NCBI GenBank assembly: GCA_031280065.1
Contig: JAITHH010000128.1
Coordinates: 1-5,347, forward strand
DNA: 5,347 nt
Source of the DNA: Treponema sp.
Lineage (GTDB): Bacteria > Spirochaetota > Spirochaetia > Treponematales > Breznakiellaceae
Reading direction: 5' to 3'
Notes under the pieces: model-generated
What the model was told of the DNA's origin: nothing
The model's database searches: none
What the model saw: only the letters and a program-made list of their open reading frames with translations
Position numbers and translations under genes: made by a program
Part shown: one piece after another, positions 1-5,347 of the stretch
Layout of the letters: each line of letters starts with the position of its first letter
How positions within the stretch are numbered: position 1 is the stretch's first letter

Positions 1-330
1 CATTTTGAGGTTGCCAAATACTTCACCGTTGACGGCCACATGTCCTCCCCGGAAATGATCCTGGTCAACACGGGCGTGTGGAACAGCCTGACTGACGCGG
101 AAAAGAAGATCGTCAAGGACGGCGCCATGGAAGGGGCCAAAGTGGAACGGGCCGCCTGGCTTGAAGCGGAGGCCCGGTACGAAAAGCAGGCGCGGGATTC
201 CGGCTGTACCATCACCGAGCTGAATCCTGATCAGCATAAACTTTTCCAGGATGCGCTGGCGCCTCTGTATGACCAGCCCGCTTACGCGGCCTTTGCCGAT
301 ATTATCAGGCGCGTGCGGGAAACCCGGTAA
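1..330 (+). CDS. dctP: TRAP transporter substrate-binding protein, DctP family (3' part only)
   Basis: The reading frame is already open at base 1 and runs to TAA at 328-330. Only the last 109 residues are seen, about a third of the roughly 320-340 usual for the family; the ATG at 40 is internal. The segment starting HFEVAKYFT, followed by GHMSSPEMILVN and W-x-SLTDAEKKIVKDGA, is the typical C-terminal lobe of DctP periplasmic binding proteins, ending in an amphipathic helical tail. Such proteins capture organic or sugar acids in the periplasm and hand them to the DctQ/DctM membrane components for sodium-driven uptake. No dctQ or dctM follows; they would have to lie upstream or elsewhere. The ligand cannot be read from this fragment, but the adjacent KdgF-like gene makes a uronate plausible (inference). 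Family assignment is strong. Confidence 0.88.
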   Translation, partial: HFEVAKYFTVDGHMSSPEMILVNTGVWNSLTDAEKKIVKDGAMEGAKVERAAWLEAEARYEKQARDSGCTITELNPDQHKLFQDALAPLYDQPAYAAFADIIRRVRETR

Positions 331-351
331 GCGGGAACATTCCCAAAACAG

Positions 352-387
352 GAGCCTTTTTCAATTCTGAGAAAGGCTCTATTATTC
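352..387 (+). terminator. Hairpin after dctP, possible weak terminator
   Basis: Bases 352-362 pair with 369-379 in an 11-bp stem that includes one G-U wobble, closing a 6-nt loop, and are followed by the T-rich stretch TATTATTC. It lies 21 bp after the dctP stop and 19 bp before the cupin start. The tail is interrupted by A, so termination may be only partial and dctP-kdgF co-transcription is possible. Confidence 0.5.
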
Positions 388-405
388 TGGCAAAAGGCGC
401 AAATA

Positions 406-771
406 ATGATGAACAAAAATCATCAAGATCAGCCCTGGGTATTCGGCAGTGATATTGCAGGGGAACCGGCCGCGCCGGGGGTGACGCGCAAGGTGCTTGC
501 CTACTGCGGCGAGCTGATGTGCGTGGTCAATGAATTCGAGGAGGGCGCGATTGGCGCGGCGCACAGCCATCCCCATACGCAGATCACCTATGTGGCCGAA
601 GGCCGCTTCCGCTTTACCATCGGCGATGAGACGCGGGAAGTGGGCAAAGGGGACACGCTCTGCAAGCGGAACGGGATAAGGCACGGCTGCGTGTGCCTGG
701 AAAAAGGAGCGCTCGTTGATTTCTTTACGCCCATGCGGGAAGATTTTGTAAAGGATCACGCGGAAGGCTGA
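406..771 (+). CDS. kdgF: Cupin-domain protein, KdgF-type (unsaturated uronate to 5-keto-4-deoxyuronate)
   Basis: This 121-residue single-domain cupin is close to the roughly 110 residues of known KdgF. The metal-binding motif HSHPHTQ is at residues 53-59 (His53, His55 and Gln59 likely ligands) and the second cupin motif GDTLCKRNGIRHG ends in His93, the expected fourth ligand. KdgF hallmarks are GVTRKVLAY at 25-33, EEGAIG at 45-50 and the C-terminal DFFTPMREDF at 105-114. In the family the Asp, Phe and Arg of that last segment (here Asp105, Phe107, Arg111) lie at the active site. KdgF is a cytoplasmic enzyme that speeds linearisation of 4,5-unsaturated galacturonate or mannuronate released from pectin or alginate oligomers. 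The start is one of two tandem ATGs (406 or 409); a modest AAAAGG at 392-397 favours 406. The gene follows dctP and is closed by a terminator. The alternative is a generic small cupin of unknown substrate. Confidence 0.78.
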   Translation: MMNKNHQDQPWVFGSDIAGEPAAPGVTRKVLAYCGELMCVVNEFEEGAIGAAHSHPHTQITYVAEGRFRFTIGDETREVGKGDTLCKRNGIRHGCVCLEKGALVDFFTPMREDFVKDHAEG

Positions 772-787
772 ATCCTGTAATGGGAAG

Positions 788-827
788 AAGCGGGGAAGCG
801 GGCCGATCCCCGCTTTATAATTTTTTT
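788..827 (+). terminator. Rho-independent terminator after kdgF
   Basis: The 7-bp perfect stem 796-802 / 809-815 (AAGCGGG with CCCGCTT) closes a 6-nt loop and is followed by TATAA and seven T at 821-827. A second copy of the left arm, AAGCGGGG at 788-795, can instead pair perfectly with 808-815 through a 12-nt loop, so two alternative hairpins share the same right arm. This insulates the dctP-kdgF side from the ABC operon. Confidence 0.82.
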
Positions 828-848
828 ATGCAAATTTTCAAAAACCGC

Positions 849-877
849 TTGACATTTGTTTTGGAGCGTGATACAAT
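849..877 (+). promoter_or_regulatory. Near-consensus sigma70 promoter of the ABC operon
   Basis: TTGACA at 849-854 and TACAAT at 872-877 are separated by exactly 17 bp: a perfect -35 and a five-of-six -10. It lies just after the kdgF terminator and upstream of the permease genes on the same strand. The predicted start of transcription is near 884, giving a leader of about 160 nt. Such a strong core promoter usually needs repression or post-initiation control, which fits the repeat structures found in the leader. Confidence 0.8.
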
Positions 878-907
878 GTAACTAATATGAAGAACCGTCA
901 GTTTATA

Positions 908-931
908 GGCAGTAATCATGTAATTACTGCC
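908..931 (+). promoter_or_regulatory. Perfect 9-bp inverted repeat in the operon leader (operator or RNA hairpin)
   Basis: GGCAGTAAT at 908-916 is exactly repeated in reverse complement as ATTACTGCC at 923-931, around the 6-nt centre CATGTA. It begins about 24 nt after the predicted transcription start. No T-run follows, so it is not a terminator by itself. The position fits a repressor operator that blocks early elongation, or a 5' mRNA stabilising hairpin. Which one cannot be told from sequence. Confidence 0.6.
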
Positions 932-949
932 GCGTTAGAGGTTTGTATA

Positions 950-967
950 CCCCCCCCCCCCCCCCCC
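950..967 (+). repeat. Homopolymeric tract of 18 C in the operon leader
   Basis: Bases 950-967 are an uninterrupted run of 18 cytosines between the predicted promoter (849-877) and the first permease start (1046). Runs this long are prone to slipped-strand mispairing. Poly-G/C tracts in control regions switch genes in several bacteria, including the tpr genes of Treponema pallidum. The exact length should be treated as uncertain, because homopolymers are also poorly sequenced. Confidence 0.9.
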
Positions 968-1045
968 GTTGGGTAGTTTTCTTTTAATATATACTCGCAT
1001 CTGCCGTTTATTTTCTCATGTACGCCGCAATAAAGGAGGCTTGAT

Positions 1046-1960
1046 ATGACTCTGCCCGCGCGAAACTATTGGAGAGAAATAGCGAAAAACGGATGGCTGT
1101 ACTTCCTGCTGATCCCCGGCATCGTTTTTTTCGCGGTTTTCCGCTACGTCCCCATCATGGGGCTGCGTATCGCCTTTATGGATTATAACCAGTATGATCC
1201 GGCGGCCAGCAAATGGGTGGGATTCGCCCAGTTTATCCGGCTTTTTTCCAAAAATTCATTCCAGCCGGTGCTGCTGAATACCATTAAAATCAGCGTCCTC
1301 AAATTGATCTGCGGCTTCCCCGCGCCAATCATTCTGGCGCTGATGATGAACGAAATGAGAAATATACTCTTCAAAAAGGCCGCTCAAACCCTGCTGTACC
1401 TGCCCTACTTTATTTCCTGGGTCATCATGGGCGGAATCATCATGAACCTGTTGGACCCTTCCACCGGACTGATTACGTCGATTATCGAAAAGCTGACCCA
1501 TCAGCATATCAACGTGCTGTCGGACAAGAACTCGTTCGTCCCTATGCTCATCGTTACAGATATTTACAAAGGCATGGGCTGGGGGACTATCGTCTATTTC
1601 GCGGCCATGAGCGGCATAGACCCCCAGTATTACGAGGCCGCGGTAATTGACGGGGCGGGGAAATTCCGCCAGGTACTGGCTATCACCGTGCCCTGCATCA
1701 TGCCCACGGTCGTCATCATGTTTATCATGAGCTGCGGCAATATCCTCAACGCCGGTTTCGATCAGATATTCATGCTGTACAACGCCCAGGTTTATGAGGC
1801 CGCGGATATTATCGATACCTACGTGTACCGGATGGGCATTCAGCGCAATGATTACGCTTTCAGCACCGCCGCGGGCATGTTCAAGTCCGTGGTTGCTTTT
1901 ATCCTGATCCTCGCGGTTAATCAGCTTGCCAAACGAACCGGCAACGAAGGAATTTTTTAG
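1046..1960 (+). CDS. lplB: ABC sugar transporter permease, LplB type (first permease)
   Basis: This 304-residue integral membrane protein is the usual length for LplB-like carbohydrate permeases. The N-terminus has the typical NYWREIAKNGWLYFLLIPG followed by a YVPIMGLRIAFMDY segment. About six hydrophobic segments can be seen, near residues 17-39, 77-100, 115-136, 165-187, 211-232 and 276-294. The EAA loop that docks the ATPase is clear at 197-216 (E-A-A-x3-D-G-A, ending V-P). A strong Shine-Dalgarno, AAGGAGG at 1033-1039, lies 6 nt before the ATG and fixes the start. The second permease follows after 9 bp, so they are co-transcribed and presumably form a heterodimeric channel for an oligosaccharide delivered by the lipoprotein encoded next. 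Family is confident; substrate is not known. In Bacillus the LplB/YtcP group is linked to pectic oligosaccharide uptake. Confidence 0.9.
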   Translation: MTLPARNYWREIAKNGWLYFLLIPGIVFFAVFRYVPIMGLRIAFMDYNQYDPAASKWVGFAQFIRLFSKNSFQPVLLNTIKISVLKLICGFPAPIILALMMNEMRNILFKKAAQTLLYLPYFISWVIMGGIIMNLLDPSTGLITSIIEKLTHQHINVLSDKNSFVPMLIVTDIYKGMGWGTIVYFAAMSGIDPQYYEAAVIDGAGKFRQVLAITVPCIMPTVVIMFIMSCGNILNAGFDQIFMLYNAQVYEAADIIDTYVYRMGIQRNDYAFSTAAGMFKSVVAFILILAVNQLAKRTGNEGIF

Positions 1961-1969
1961 GAGGAGTCT

Positions 1970-2884
1970 ATGACCAGCGCGTTACCGGGAAAACCGGGTT
2001 ATCACCGGATCAGAATATCTGCCGGCGAGTCTCTGTTTACGGCGTTCAACTACGGCTTTTTTACCCTGCTGTGCGTAATCATGGTGTACCCGTTCTGGCA
2101 TGTGATTATGACATCGTTCAGCTCGGCGGAGGCCGCCGCCAAGGGGGGAATTTTTCTCCAGCCCAAGGGCTTCAATCTGGAAACCTACAAGAATGTTTTT
2201 TCCAATCCCCAGATATGGACCGGGTACGCGACAACCCTGCTGGTAACGGCGGCGGGAACATTCTTCGGAACGCTCTTTACCGCCACGACCGCCTATTCCC
2301 TCTCCAAGAAACATCTGCCCTTGGGCAGTACCCTGATGGTACTGGTGCTGTTCACCATGATATTCAACGGGGGAATGATCCCCAGCTATCTCCTGATAAA
2401 AAACCTGGGGCTTACCAACAGCCGGCTGGCGCTGATCCTGCCCGGCCTTGTCAACGCTTACAACGTGATCATCATGAAGACATTTTTTCTGTCCATCCCC
2501 GGCAGCCTTGAAGAATCAGCGCGCATAGACGGGGCAAACGACGTGTTTATCTTCGCGCGGATCATTATCCCCCTTTCAAAGGCGACTATCGCTACCATCG
2601 CCCTGTTTACGGCGGTGGGTTACTGGAACGATTATTTCAGTACGGTACTCTACATCACCGACGGCAAGAAATGGGCGCTCCAGGCGGTGCTCCGGTTTAT
2701 GCTGGTGAATACCAGCCAGGCCATGAACGCGGCGGGCGTTACCGTGATAGGGGCCACTGCGGTAACTGCCGCCACGATCAAGGCCGCTTCGGTGGTTGTG
2801 GCCACCGTCCCCATCCTTATCGTGTATCCCTTTTTACAGAAGTATTTTGTTAAGGGTGTCATGATCGGCAGCGTCAAGGGGTAA
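1970..2884 (+). CDS. ytcP: ABC sugar transporter permease, YtcP/LplC (MalG-like) type (second permease)
   Basis: This 304-residue protein is the partner permease of the preceding gene. Hydrophobic segments lie near residues 25-48, 88-112, 121-142, 152-172, 203-225 and 267-287. The EAA loop is at 181-201 (E-E-S-A-x-I-D-G-A, ending I-I-P), and the end reads YPFLQKYFVKGVMIGSVKG, a signature C-terminus for YtcP/LplC-type permeases of the MalG/AraQ superfamily. The Shine-Dalgarno AGGAGG at 1959-1964 overlaps the stop codon of the upstream gene, 5 nt before the ATG, suggesting translational coupling and equal subunit output. No ATPase follows; in this family a shared MsmX/MalK-like ATPase encoded elsewhere usually powers several importers. 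The sugar cannot be deduced from the permease alone. Confidence 0.9.
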   Translation: MTSALPGKPGYHRIRISAGESLFTAFNYGFFTLLCVIMVYPFWHVIMTSFSSAEAAAKGGIFLQPKGFNLETYKNVFSNPQIWTGYATTLLVTAAGTFFGTLFTATTAYSLSKKHLPLGSTLMVLVLFTMIFNGGMIPSYLLIKNLGLTNSRLALILPGLVNAYNVIIMKTFFLSIPGSLEESARIDGANDVFIFARIIIPLSKATIATIALFTAVGYWNDYFSTVLYITDGKKWALQAVLRFMLVNTSQAMNAAGVTVIGATAVTAATIKAASVVVATVPILIVYPFLQKYFVKGVMIGSVKG

Positions 2885-2907
2885 GCGGGCAATTAATCTG
2901 GACGCCA

Positions 2908-2943
2908 GGCCGTCCGGTTAATGGATAACTGGGCCGGACGGCC
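2908..2943 (+). promoter_or_regulatory. Intercistronic GC-rich stem-loop between ytcP and the binding-protein gene
   Basis: GGCCGTCCGG at 2908-2917 pairs perfectly over 10 bp with CCGGACGGCC at 2934-2943, around a 16-nt loop. A competing small hairpin, 2931-2935 with 2940-2944, uses part of the right arm. The stretch TAATTTTGTGTTTT follows at 2947-2960, then the ribosome binding site. It may act as an mRNA processing or stability element, or a partial terminator, setting the amount of binding protein relative to permeases. Confidence 0.6.
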
Positions 2944-2960
2944 CGGTAATTTTGTGTTTT

Positions 2961-2965
2961 GGAGG
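2961..2965 (+). promoter_or_regulatory. Ribosome binding site that fixes the lipoprotein start at 2972
   Basis: GGAGG sits 6 nt before the ATG at 2972. The in-frame ATG at 2921 lies inside the stem-loop, has no Shine-Dalgarno, and would put 17 non-signal residues in front of the signal peptide, so 2972 is the real start. Confidence 0.85.
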
Positions 2966-2971
2966 ATTGAT

Positions 2972-4588
2972 ATGAACAGAAAAAGAGGGACAGCATCCGC
3001 GCTGTCCGCCGCCGCGCCGATGGCAGTATTACTGTCAGCAATGCTGATGGCATCCTGCGGGGGCAAAAGCCCCGCCGCTTCCGGGCCCGCCAGGGATCCT
3101 AGCGTCAAAATCGATGTGCTGAACCAGAGTGAAAAGCTGGCGGTGAAGATCGCCACGCTCACCGGTTATACCCAGCCGGACAGCCGTACTGAGAAGTGGC
3201 TGGAGGAGCGTTACAACCTGGACATCACCATCGTGGCGCTGCCCGGCTGGGCCGACGCGCCCACCAAGATTTCCCTGCTCATGGCGGACGAGAAAGAGCG
3301 GCCCGACATTATATGGTGGTGGAGCATGGAATCGGACTTCGCCAAATGGAAAGACGCGGGGCTGCTGGTGGAACTCACCGGGTATTTTGACAAGTACACC
3401 AACATGCGGGATTACTACAACAGCATGGACCCCTCGACCCTGTTCTTTGCTTCCAGCGAAGGGGGCAAGCTCTACCGCATACCGGGTGATGTGGCGGAGC
3501 CGAGCTGCGAGACGCTCTGGATCCGCCAGGATTGGCTGGATAATCTGGGACTCCAGGTTCCCGCTACCCTAGCGGAACTGGATGACATTCTCTACAAATT
3601 CACCTTTAACGATCCGGACGGCAACGGCAAAAACGATACCTACGGGCTTGGCGGGGACGGCTATGACTTCCGCAGCTTCTGGCCCTGGATTCAGGGCTCC
3701 GGTACGGGGCGGGGCTGGTACGACCGTTTCGCCATTCTCGAAGACGGTTCCTACGCCTATGGCCCGGCCGCCAGCGACGCCAAAATATGGCTGGAGCGGG
3801 TCGCAAAACTCTACAAAGACGGTGTTGTTACCCCCAATATCATCAACGATACGGACCGGGATGAAGAAATGGCCCGCGGCGGCTTTGGGGTGGCGTACGG
3901 CTGGGTAGCCAATAACAACCCCTCCAGCGTCCCCATGCAGTCTTTCTACGCTTCCAACCCCGGCGCCAAATGGACAGCTATTCCGATGGTCAAAGGCGAT
4001 AATGGGAATCCCCAGGATAATCCGGCCACCGCGTCGGCGTGGTGCTATTTTGCGATCACCAAGAGCTGCAAAGACCCGGAGCGGATGTTCGCCATTTGGG
4101 ATGACATGGCGCTCCCGGACAACTACATTACACGGCGCTTCGGTATCGAGGGAACCGATTATTTCAAAAACCCGGACGGCACTTACCGGTTCATCACCGA
4201 GGCGGAGAACCAGGCGGGGAATCTTGGTATCAAACTGTTTGAAACCCTTTTTGCCCGGAAAGATTTCTGCAATATTGCAAATCCCCCGGAGACCACCGCC
4301 CTGTTCGAGCGAGCCAGCCGGATGAGCCGCGATATGTACGCTACCATGATCGAGAAGAAGGACCCTAACGCCTATCCGGTGAATATCGAGAACGGCACGG
4401 AGATCGGGGACGCGATGCTGGCGTATTTCTGGTCGGTCATCGCGGGCACCAATTCTATCGCAAACTGGGACAAATACATTGCCACGCTCAAGGCCGCCGG
4501 TCTTGATGATGTGATGGCTGAACTGAAAACGGTCTACGACAAACAGCGGCAGGAGCAGCGGACATACCTGGCTAATATGAGCAAATAA
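2972..4588 (+). CDS. lplA: Extracellular solute-binding lipoprotein, LplA-type (family 1) sugar ABC transporter component
   Basis: From the ATG at 2972 this is a 538-residue protein, in the 500-560 range of LplA/YtcQ-type binding lipoproteins and longer than standard 400-450-residue sugar-binding proteins. The N-terminus is basic (MNRKRG), followed by a hydrophobic core and a relaxed lipobox, L-M-A-S-Cys29, then a GGKSPAASG linker; processing at Cys29 would anchor it by lipid. The mature part shows the family segments [11 protein letters not shown] (near 75-85), [10 protein letters not shown] (120-129), [13 protein letters not shown] (182-194) and the acidic loop [12 protein letters not shown] (214-225), which resembles a calcium-binding loop and recurs in this family. 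It captures the sugar for the two permeases encoded just upstream, 87 bp away with a stem-loop between. The ligand is probably an oligosaccharide; a pectic one is suggested only by relatives and the nearby kdgF. No terminator follows the stop codon. Confidence 0.88.
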   Translation: MNRKRGTASALSAAAPMAVLLSAMLMASCGGKSPAASGPARDPSVKIDVLNQSEKLAVKIATLTGYTQPDSRTEKWLEERYNLDITIVALPGWADAPTKISLLMADEKERPDIIWWWSMESDFAKWKDAGLLVELTGYFDKYTNMRDYYNSMDPSTLFFASSEGGKLYRIPGDVAEPSCETLWIRQDWLDNLGLQVPATLAELDDILYKFTFNDPDGNGKNDTYGLGGDGYDFRSFWPWIQGSGTGRGWYDRFAILEDGSYAYGPAASDAKIWLERVAKLYKDGVVTPNIINDTDRDEEMARGGFGVAYGWVANNNPSSVPMQSFYASNPGAKWTAIPMVKGDNGNPQDNPATASAWCYFAITKSCKDPERMFAIWDDMALPDNYITRRFGIEGTDYFKNPDGTYRFITEAENQAGNLGIKLFETLFARKDFCNIANPPETTALFERASRMSRDMYATMIEKKDPNAYPVNIENGTEIGDAMLAYFWSVIAGTNSIANWDKYIATLKAAGLDDVMAELKTVYDKQRQEQRTYLANMSK

Positions 4589-5347
4589 GACTGCCTGGGT
4601 GATGGGGGGCGCAGGGCTCACGCCCTTGAGTACCAGGGCGATGATTGCCCCCAGCTCTTCCATCTCCGCACGGCCTATGCCCAGGGTCGTTGCCGTCGCC
4701 GCGCCTATCCTCAGCCCGGAGGTGTACCGGGGGCCGTTGGGGTCAAAGGGCAGACTGTTCCAGTTCAAGGTGATATGGCACTCGTGGAGGCTGCTTTCCG
4801 CCTGGCGGCCCGTGAGTCCCAGGGGCCGGACGTTGACCAGCAGGAGGTGGTTGTCCGTGCCGCCGGTGAGGACCTCCAGGCCGTGCCGTATACACGCGGC
4901 GGCGAGGGCCTGGGCGTTCTCCACAACCTGCGCCGCATAACGCCGGAATTCAGCCTGTCCCGCCTCCCGGAAGGCCACGGCCTTGGCGGCGATCACGTGG
5001 GGCAGCGGGCCGCCCATGGTGAGGGGGCAGCCTTTGTCCAGGGCCTCGGCGAATTCAGCGGTGGAGAGTACCAGCCCGGCGCGGGGGCCCCGGAGGGTCT
5101 TGTGGGTGGTGCTGGTAACCACGTGGGCATGGAGAACCGGATCATCGTCCCCGGTAAAGACCTTGCCCGCCACCAGGCCCGCAAAGTGGGCCATGTCCAC
5201 CATGAACACCGCGCCCGCCGCATCGGCAATTTCCCGCATCCGCCGGAAGTTGATCCTCCGGGGATAAGCCGAATACCCCGCCAGGAGGATCAGGGGCCGC
5301 ACTTCCTGCGCCTGCCGCGCTATTGCATCGTAGTCCAAGAGGCCCGT
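4589..5347 (-). CDS. glyA: Serine hydroxymethyltransferase, 5' end beyond window, 3' end apparently truncated (possible pseudogene)
   Basis: The minus strand reads in from the right edge ([10 protein letters not shown]) and encodes the central and C-terminal part of a PLP-dependent enzyme converting serine and tetrahydrofolate to glycine and methylenetetrahydrofolate. Key motifs: the PLP-pocket segment VDMAHFAGL (Asp near 5196, His near 5187), the Schiff-base lysine in [12 protein letters not shown] (near 5100), [10 protein letters not shown], and the carboxylate-binding Arg in YTSGLRIG (near 4710). It resembles the roughly 490-520-residue GlyA of treponemes and chlamydiae. Recognisable sequence stops after [15 protein letters not shown], near 4620-4595. 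About 60-70 expected C-terminal residues are absent and the frame runs open, without a stop, into the complement of the lipoprotein gene until 3569. Two normally conserved spots differ: N-W-N-S where N-K/R-N-S is usual, and G-A-A-T where G-T-P-A is usual. The family is certain; whether the gene is functional is doubtful. Confidence 0.85.

Noticed and set aside
333..344. Short palindrome GGGAACATTCCC just after the dctP stop.
   Set aside because: Six bases per half at most with almost no loop; too short to call an operator or terminator without other copies.
382..759. 125-codon open frame on the minus strand opposite the cupin gene.
   Set aside because: It is the complement of a gene with clear cupin motifs, shows no recognisable domain, and has no obvious ribosome binding site.
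969..995. Possible second promoter just after the C-tract: TTGGGT at 969-974 and TATACT at 990-995.
   Set aside because: The -10 is good but the -35 matches poorly and the spacer is only 15 bp. The 849-877 promoter is far better. It stays possible that the C-tract modulates this weak site.
2921..2971. An upstream in-frame ATG would extend the lipoprotein by 17 residues.
   Set aside because: It lacks a ribosome binding site, lies in the loop of the stem-loop, and the extension (MDNWAGRPG...) would precede the signal peptide. The ATG at 2972 has GGAGG at ideal spacing.
3569..4588. The glyA frame continues open for about 340 codons on the minus strand through the lipoprotein gene, as if encoding a fusion protein.
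   Set aside because: The plus strand encodes a full, well-conserved lipoprotein here, and the minus-strand translation past 4589 shows no recognisable domain. Open antisense frames are common opposite GC-rich codon-biased genes, so this is read-through, not a real fusion.
1..5347. Looked for CRISPR arrays, tRNA/rRNA genes, transposases and insertion-sequence ends, including around the glyA junction.
   Set aside because: No regularly spaced repeats, tRNA-like cloverleaf, transposase motifs or terminal inverted repeats were recognised. The junction shows no target-site duplication that I can see within this window.

Overview
The window looks like a piece of a spirochete chromosome, probably Treponema-like. 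Three things suggest this. The serine hydroxymethyltransferase fragment resembles the long-form GlyA known from treponemes and chlamydiae. The solute-binding lipoprotein has a relaxed, spirochete-style lipobox. The gene content (TRAP and LplA/LplB/YtcP-type sugar uptake) fits a gut carbohydrate-using treponeme. The genus is an inference; no rRNA or marker gene is present to fix it.

Layout: (1) 1-330, the 3' end of a DctP-family TRAP substrate-binding protein, followed by a U-rich-tailed hairpin. (2) 406-771, a complete small cupin that I recognise as KdgF, an enzyme of unsaturated-uronate (pectin/alginate) breakdown, closed by a convincing Rho-independent terminator. (3) 772-1045, a 274-bp control region with a near-consensus sigma70 promoter, a perfect 9-bp inverted repeat in the leader and an uninterrupted run of 18 C. 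(4) 1046-4588, a three-gene ABC uptake operon: an LplB-type permease, a YtcP/LplC-type permease and a large LplA-type lipoprotein, with a GC-rich stem-loop before the lipoprotein gene. No ATPase gene is present. (5) 4589-5347 on the minus strand, the C-terminal half of a glyA gene running in from the right edge. It has lost its normal 3' end where it meets the ABC operon.

Together, KdgF, a TRAP binding protein (many bind sugar acids) and an LplA/LplB/YtcP-type importer (relatives take up pectin-derived oligosaccharides in Bacillus) suggest uptake and breakdown of pectin or other uronate-containing polymers. The link between the ABC operon and KdgF is inferred from proximity only, because a terminator separates them.

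The two most notable points are the 18-C homopolymer between promoter and operon start, a candidate phase-variation tract, and the abrupt loss of the glyA 3' end at the operon's downstream edge. The latter marks either a genomic rearrangement or an assembly join.
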